Below are positions 53,153-55,159 of a stretch of DNA of 55,159 nt, in pieces. Every line of letters begins with the position of its first letter. Within the stretch, counting starts at the first letter, position 1. Position numbers and translations under genes: made by a program. This DNA is from Alphaproteobacteria bacterium (GTDB lineage: Bacteria; Pseudomonadota; Alphaproteobacteria; Rhizobiales; Hyphomicrobiaceae). The notes beneath the pieces are model-generated. The model was given only the letters and a program-made list of their open reading frames with translations, did not search any database and was not told where the DNA came from. The DNA is taken from assembly GCA_022600345.1 (NCBI GenBank), contig JAHZKP010000133.1, forward strand, positions 1-55,159, in the 5' to 3' direction.

Positions 53153-53626
53153 TCACTCAGCTTCAGGGAAAGCGAAACCGGGCACCACGCCGAAGTCTTC
53201 GTGGTTCTTATTGGTGATGCCCTCGTTGGCAACCACCTGGGCGACGACAAGATAATTGATGCCGTCGCGCACATAGTGCGAGCCCTTGGCGACGATCGTA
53301 TCGCTTTGTATTTCCAAAATCGTGTCGGTCTGCGCCAAAGGGTCCTCGCCCTTGATCTTCAACACCATGTAAACTGTGCCATCCTCGGCACGAACGCCCA
53401 CAGGAATGCCGCCGGCCGCGCACCATAAGGCGCAGGTGTGATGGGCACTGCCAACGACCGCCTCCGGCCCTCCCATGACGCCCGACAGGTAACACCAGGT
53501 ATCTATAATCTCGCCCTTGATCTCGACTGTCTTTGCCGGGGTGGCGGCAATCGCGCCGGCGCTTGAGGCAGCAAGTGCGCAGGCACCGGCGATGAGGCCG
53601 AATAGAGCAGTTCGTAACGGGTTCAT
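53153..53626 (-). CDS. Periplasmic cysteine protein B of SCO cluster
   Basis: The 157-residue product has a signal peptide (MNPLRTALFGLIAGACALAA...AIA), then KTVEIKGEIIDTWCYLSG, GSAHHTCALWCAAGGIPVGV and DGTVYMVLKIKG. The layout Gly-x-x-x-Asp-x-x-Cys-x-Leu-Ser-Gly, then a second Cys group, then D-G-x-x-x-x-x-x-K, is the same as in protein A, so the two probably are paralogues. The HHTC...WC cluster could bind copper or haem. It is the first gene of the operon. ATG at 53626 is preferred over a GTG at 53644. Confidence 0.7.
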   Translation of the reverse strand: MNPLRTALFGLIAGACALAASSAGAIAATPAKTVEIKGEIIDTWCYLSGVMGGPEAVVGSAHHTCALWCAAGGIPVGVRAEDGTVYMVLKIKGEDPLAQTDTILEIQSDTIVAKGSHYVRDGINYLVVAQVVANEGITNKNHEDFGVVPGFAFPEAE

Positions 53627-54108
53627 GTGGAGGCTTCCAATCACCAGGTCATATGTTAGGGCGTGCCAGTATGGCTTTGTCGAAACGCTAAACCAACGCT
53701 TTTTAACTCACCACACAACGAAACTGACAACTTCGTGAAGCTTTGTGCGCTGAGAGCGACGGGCGGACTGGTCGGGAAAGCCCCCGGCCGGACGCTTGTG
53801 CCCTATGCCAGGCTGCTCAACTCAGGCGACCCGCTGCCCGGGAACCCATGACGCCAACGCCTAATCCAGTGCGCTGCGCGCGCTAATAACAACTGGCCGG
53901 ACATGACACTTCTCAACGACAGCGCAATAATTCAAATTATAATTCGGCTCGATTCCCGTCTAAAACCAATCGAAAGGCAAAACTCATTGACGGTTCCTTC
54001 GCCAGCCAGCAGGTGCGACGTGCCACCGCTTGGCTGCTACGAAAAAGCGTCACCATTTCAAGCCAGTTGAGTTCACCAACGGCCTGCCAAACTCTAAAGG
54101 GTGCCAAG
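53627..54108. promoter_or_regulatory. Intergenic region with AT-rich palindrome
   Basis: This 482-base divergent region lies between the cysteine-protein operon and the MBL-fold gene. At 53927-53940 there is a palindrome ataatt-ca-aattat, continued by aatt, of the size expected for an ArsR-type operator; ETHE1/Blh-type genes elsewhere are controlled by the ArsR-family BigR (family knowledge). No regulator gene is in the window, so the assignment is weak. No gene is seen in the rest; a plus-strand frame at 53663-53851 is not protein-like. Confidence 0.3.
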
Positions 54109-54996
54109 ATGTCATCTTATCCCGTCGATACGTCTGTCAAGCCCGAAGTACAGGGCTTCTTCGACGAGGCGACCAATACGATTTCCTACATTGTCAAGGA
54201 TCCCGCCTCAAACGCTTGCGCCATCATCGATTCCGTCATGGATATCGACTACGCCGCCGGACGCGTCACCTTCGCCCATGCCGACGCCATCATTGCCGCC
54301 ATTCGCGAGCGCGGGCTGACTTTGCAGTGGTTGATCGAGACCCACGTGCATGCCGATCATCTTTCCGCGGCCCCCTACATTCAGGAGCAGCTAGGCGGGA
54401 AAATTGGTATCGGCAAGCAAATCACCCTCGTCCAGGAAACCTTCGGCAAGGTGTTCAACGAAGGGACCGAATTTCAACGCGATGGCAGCCAGTTCGACCG
54501 CCTGTTCGAAGACGGCGATACCTATGAGATCGGCACCCTGCAGGCCTTGGTGATCCACACCCCCGGCCACACGCCCGCCTGCATGACGCATATCATCGGC
54601 GATGCCGCATTCGTCGGCGACACGCTTTTCATGCCCGACAGTGGCAGTGCGCGTGCTGATTTCCCCGGCGGCGATGCCGGCATTCTCTACGACTCGATCC
54701 AAAAAGTGTTGTCGCTACCCGACGACACACGGCTTTTCATGTGCCACGACTATGCCCCCGATGGCCGCGAAATCCGCTGGGAGACGACTGTCGGCGAGGA
54801 GCGGAATCACAATATTCATGTCGGCGGCGGCATAACGCGTGAAGAATTCGTCGCCATGCGCGAAGCCCGCGACAAGACGCTTTCCATGCCCAAACTGATC
54901 ATCCCGTCATTGCAGGTGAATATGCGCGCCGGCCAGTTCCCGCCCTCAGAAGATGACGGCACACCCTACCTCAAAGTCCCCATAAACAAGCTTTGA
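54109..54996 (+). CDS. MBL-fold hydrolase, ETHE1/Blh-like
   Basis: The 295-residue protein is a metallo-beta-lactamase-fold enzyme: THVHADH (first metal site), HTPGHTPACMTHII, FVGDTLFMPDSGSARADFPGGDA and LFMCHDYAPDGREIRWETTV follow in the ETHE1 order. ETHE1-type proteins are persulfide dioxygenases; Blh-type relatives detoxify sulfide in plant-associated alphaproteobacteria. The ATG at 54109 has AAGGG eight bases upstream; the longer frame from 54013 has no good start. It stands alone, with an AT-rich palindrome about 170 bases upstream. Confidence 0.85.
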   Translation: MSSYPVDTSVKPEVQGFFDEATNTISYIVKDPASNACAIIDSVMDIDYAAGRVTFAHADAIIAAIRERGLTLQWLIETHVHADHLSAAPYIQEQLGGKIGIGKQITLVQETFGKVFNEGTEFQRDGSQFDRLFEDGDTYEIGTLQALVIHTPGHTPACMTHIIGDAAFVGDTLFMPDSGSARADFPGGDAGILYDSIQKVLSLPDDTRLFMCHDYAPDGREIRWETTVGEERNHNIHVGGGITREEFVAMREARDKTLSMPKLIIPSLQVNMRAGQFPPSEDDGTPYLKVPINKL

Positions 54997-55019
54997 AACA
55001 CTCTGGCAAATCCACCTCA

Positions 55020-55157
55020 CTAGCTGTGAAGCTTCAATAGGTTGTTCTCGGTCAGGCCGAGACGGCTGATCGGTGGTTTCTTGTCAAGGCTAGCGTGTGG
55101 GCGATGCCAGTTGTAGCGGTGTAGCCACCCAGGCAGGTCTGCCTTGCGCTCATTCGA
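55020..55157 (-). pseudogene. 3' end of an IS481-family transposase (truncated by window edge)
   Basis: The last 45 codons of a minus-strand frame run to the TAG at 55020-55022. They read ERKADLPGWLHRYNWHRPHA then SLDKKPPISRLGLTENNLLK LHS, the conserved C-terminal RYN-x-x-RPH-x-S-L-x-x-x-P-P segment of IS481-like DDE transposases. The frame is open to the right edge, so the element may be complete beyond the window; from here only the tail can be seen. Its end lies 24 bases past the MBL-fold gene. Confidence 0.82.
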
Positions 55158-55159
55158 TG

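Overview
The window looks like the chromosome of a GC-rich alphaproteobacterium, most probably of the Hyphomicrobiales/Rhizobiales type. The evidence is an NdvA/ChvA-type cyclic-glucan exporter, rhizobial-type phosphohexose mutase, a formaldehyde-activating-enzyme homologue (typical of methylotroph-related lineages), a TRAP uptake system, a DUF1826/COG0523 pair behind a Zur-like palindrome, and dispersed palindromic repeats of the alphaproteobacterial kind. No rRNA, tRNA or CRISPR array was seen. Base composition and homology were judged by reading only; nothing was computed or searched.

Layout. 1-3.4 kb: cell-surface/envelope genes on the minus strand (DedA protein, WecA/MraY-like sugar-phosphate transferase, GT-C glycosyltransferase). 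3.4-4.1 kb: gene-poor stretch with nested inverted repeats. 4.1-7.0 kb: GTP cyclohydrolase II, then convergent DUF1826 and zinc-type COG0523 GTPase with a Zur-like box. 7.2-14 kb: MAPEG protein, small conserved protein, NdvA-like ABC exporter coupled to a YfhO-like membrane protein, and a divergent PMM/PGM. 14-16.4 kb: a TIR-TPR protein beside an IS-end-like 19-bp repeat. 16.4-23.2 kb: small secreted or membrane proteins, an atypical Fae homologue, a His-rich Spy/CpxP-like protein, a SoxW-like thioredoxin, a TauE/SafE permease and DusA. 23.3-28.1 kb: a four-gene minus-strand operon ending in a TIR-domain protein; its other three members match no family I know. It is followed by a MITE-like element (28.3-28.6 kb).

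28.7-45 kb: a long collinear block for C3 monocarboxylate use: TRAP transporter (DctP/Q/M), the complete pyruvate dehydrogenase complex (AceE, AceF, lipoyl-E3), a respiratory FAD/Fe-S D-lactate-type dehydrogenase, and LutABC. A divergent FadR/PdhR-type regulator sits at its head. The genes fit one route: uptake of lactate/pyruvate, oxidation of lactate to pyruvate, then conversion to acetyl-CoA.

45-55 kb: CBS protein, sodium:solute symporter, a secreted protein with a lysozyme-like motif, a TTC38-like TPR protein, a ThDP-dependent acetolactate-synthase-like enzyme, a SCO1-type copper chaperone translationally coupled to two related cysteine-containing periplasmic proteins, an ETHE1/Blh-type metallo-hydrolase and, at the right edge, the 3' end of an IS481-family transposase.

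The best candidate for an undescribed system is the TIR operon at 23.3-28.1 kb: a TIR effector with an intact putative catalytic Glu, a very small partner, a two-helix membrane protein with a large beta-rich region, and a beta-rich orphan. By eye it is AT-richer than its surroundings and it is flanked by a mobile-type repeat.
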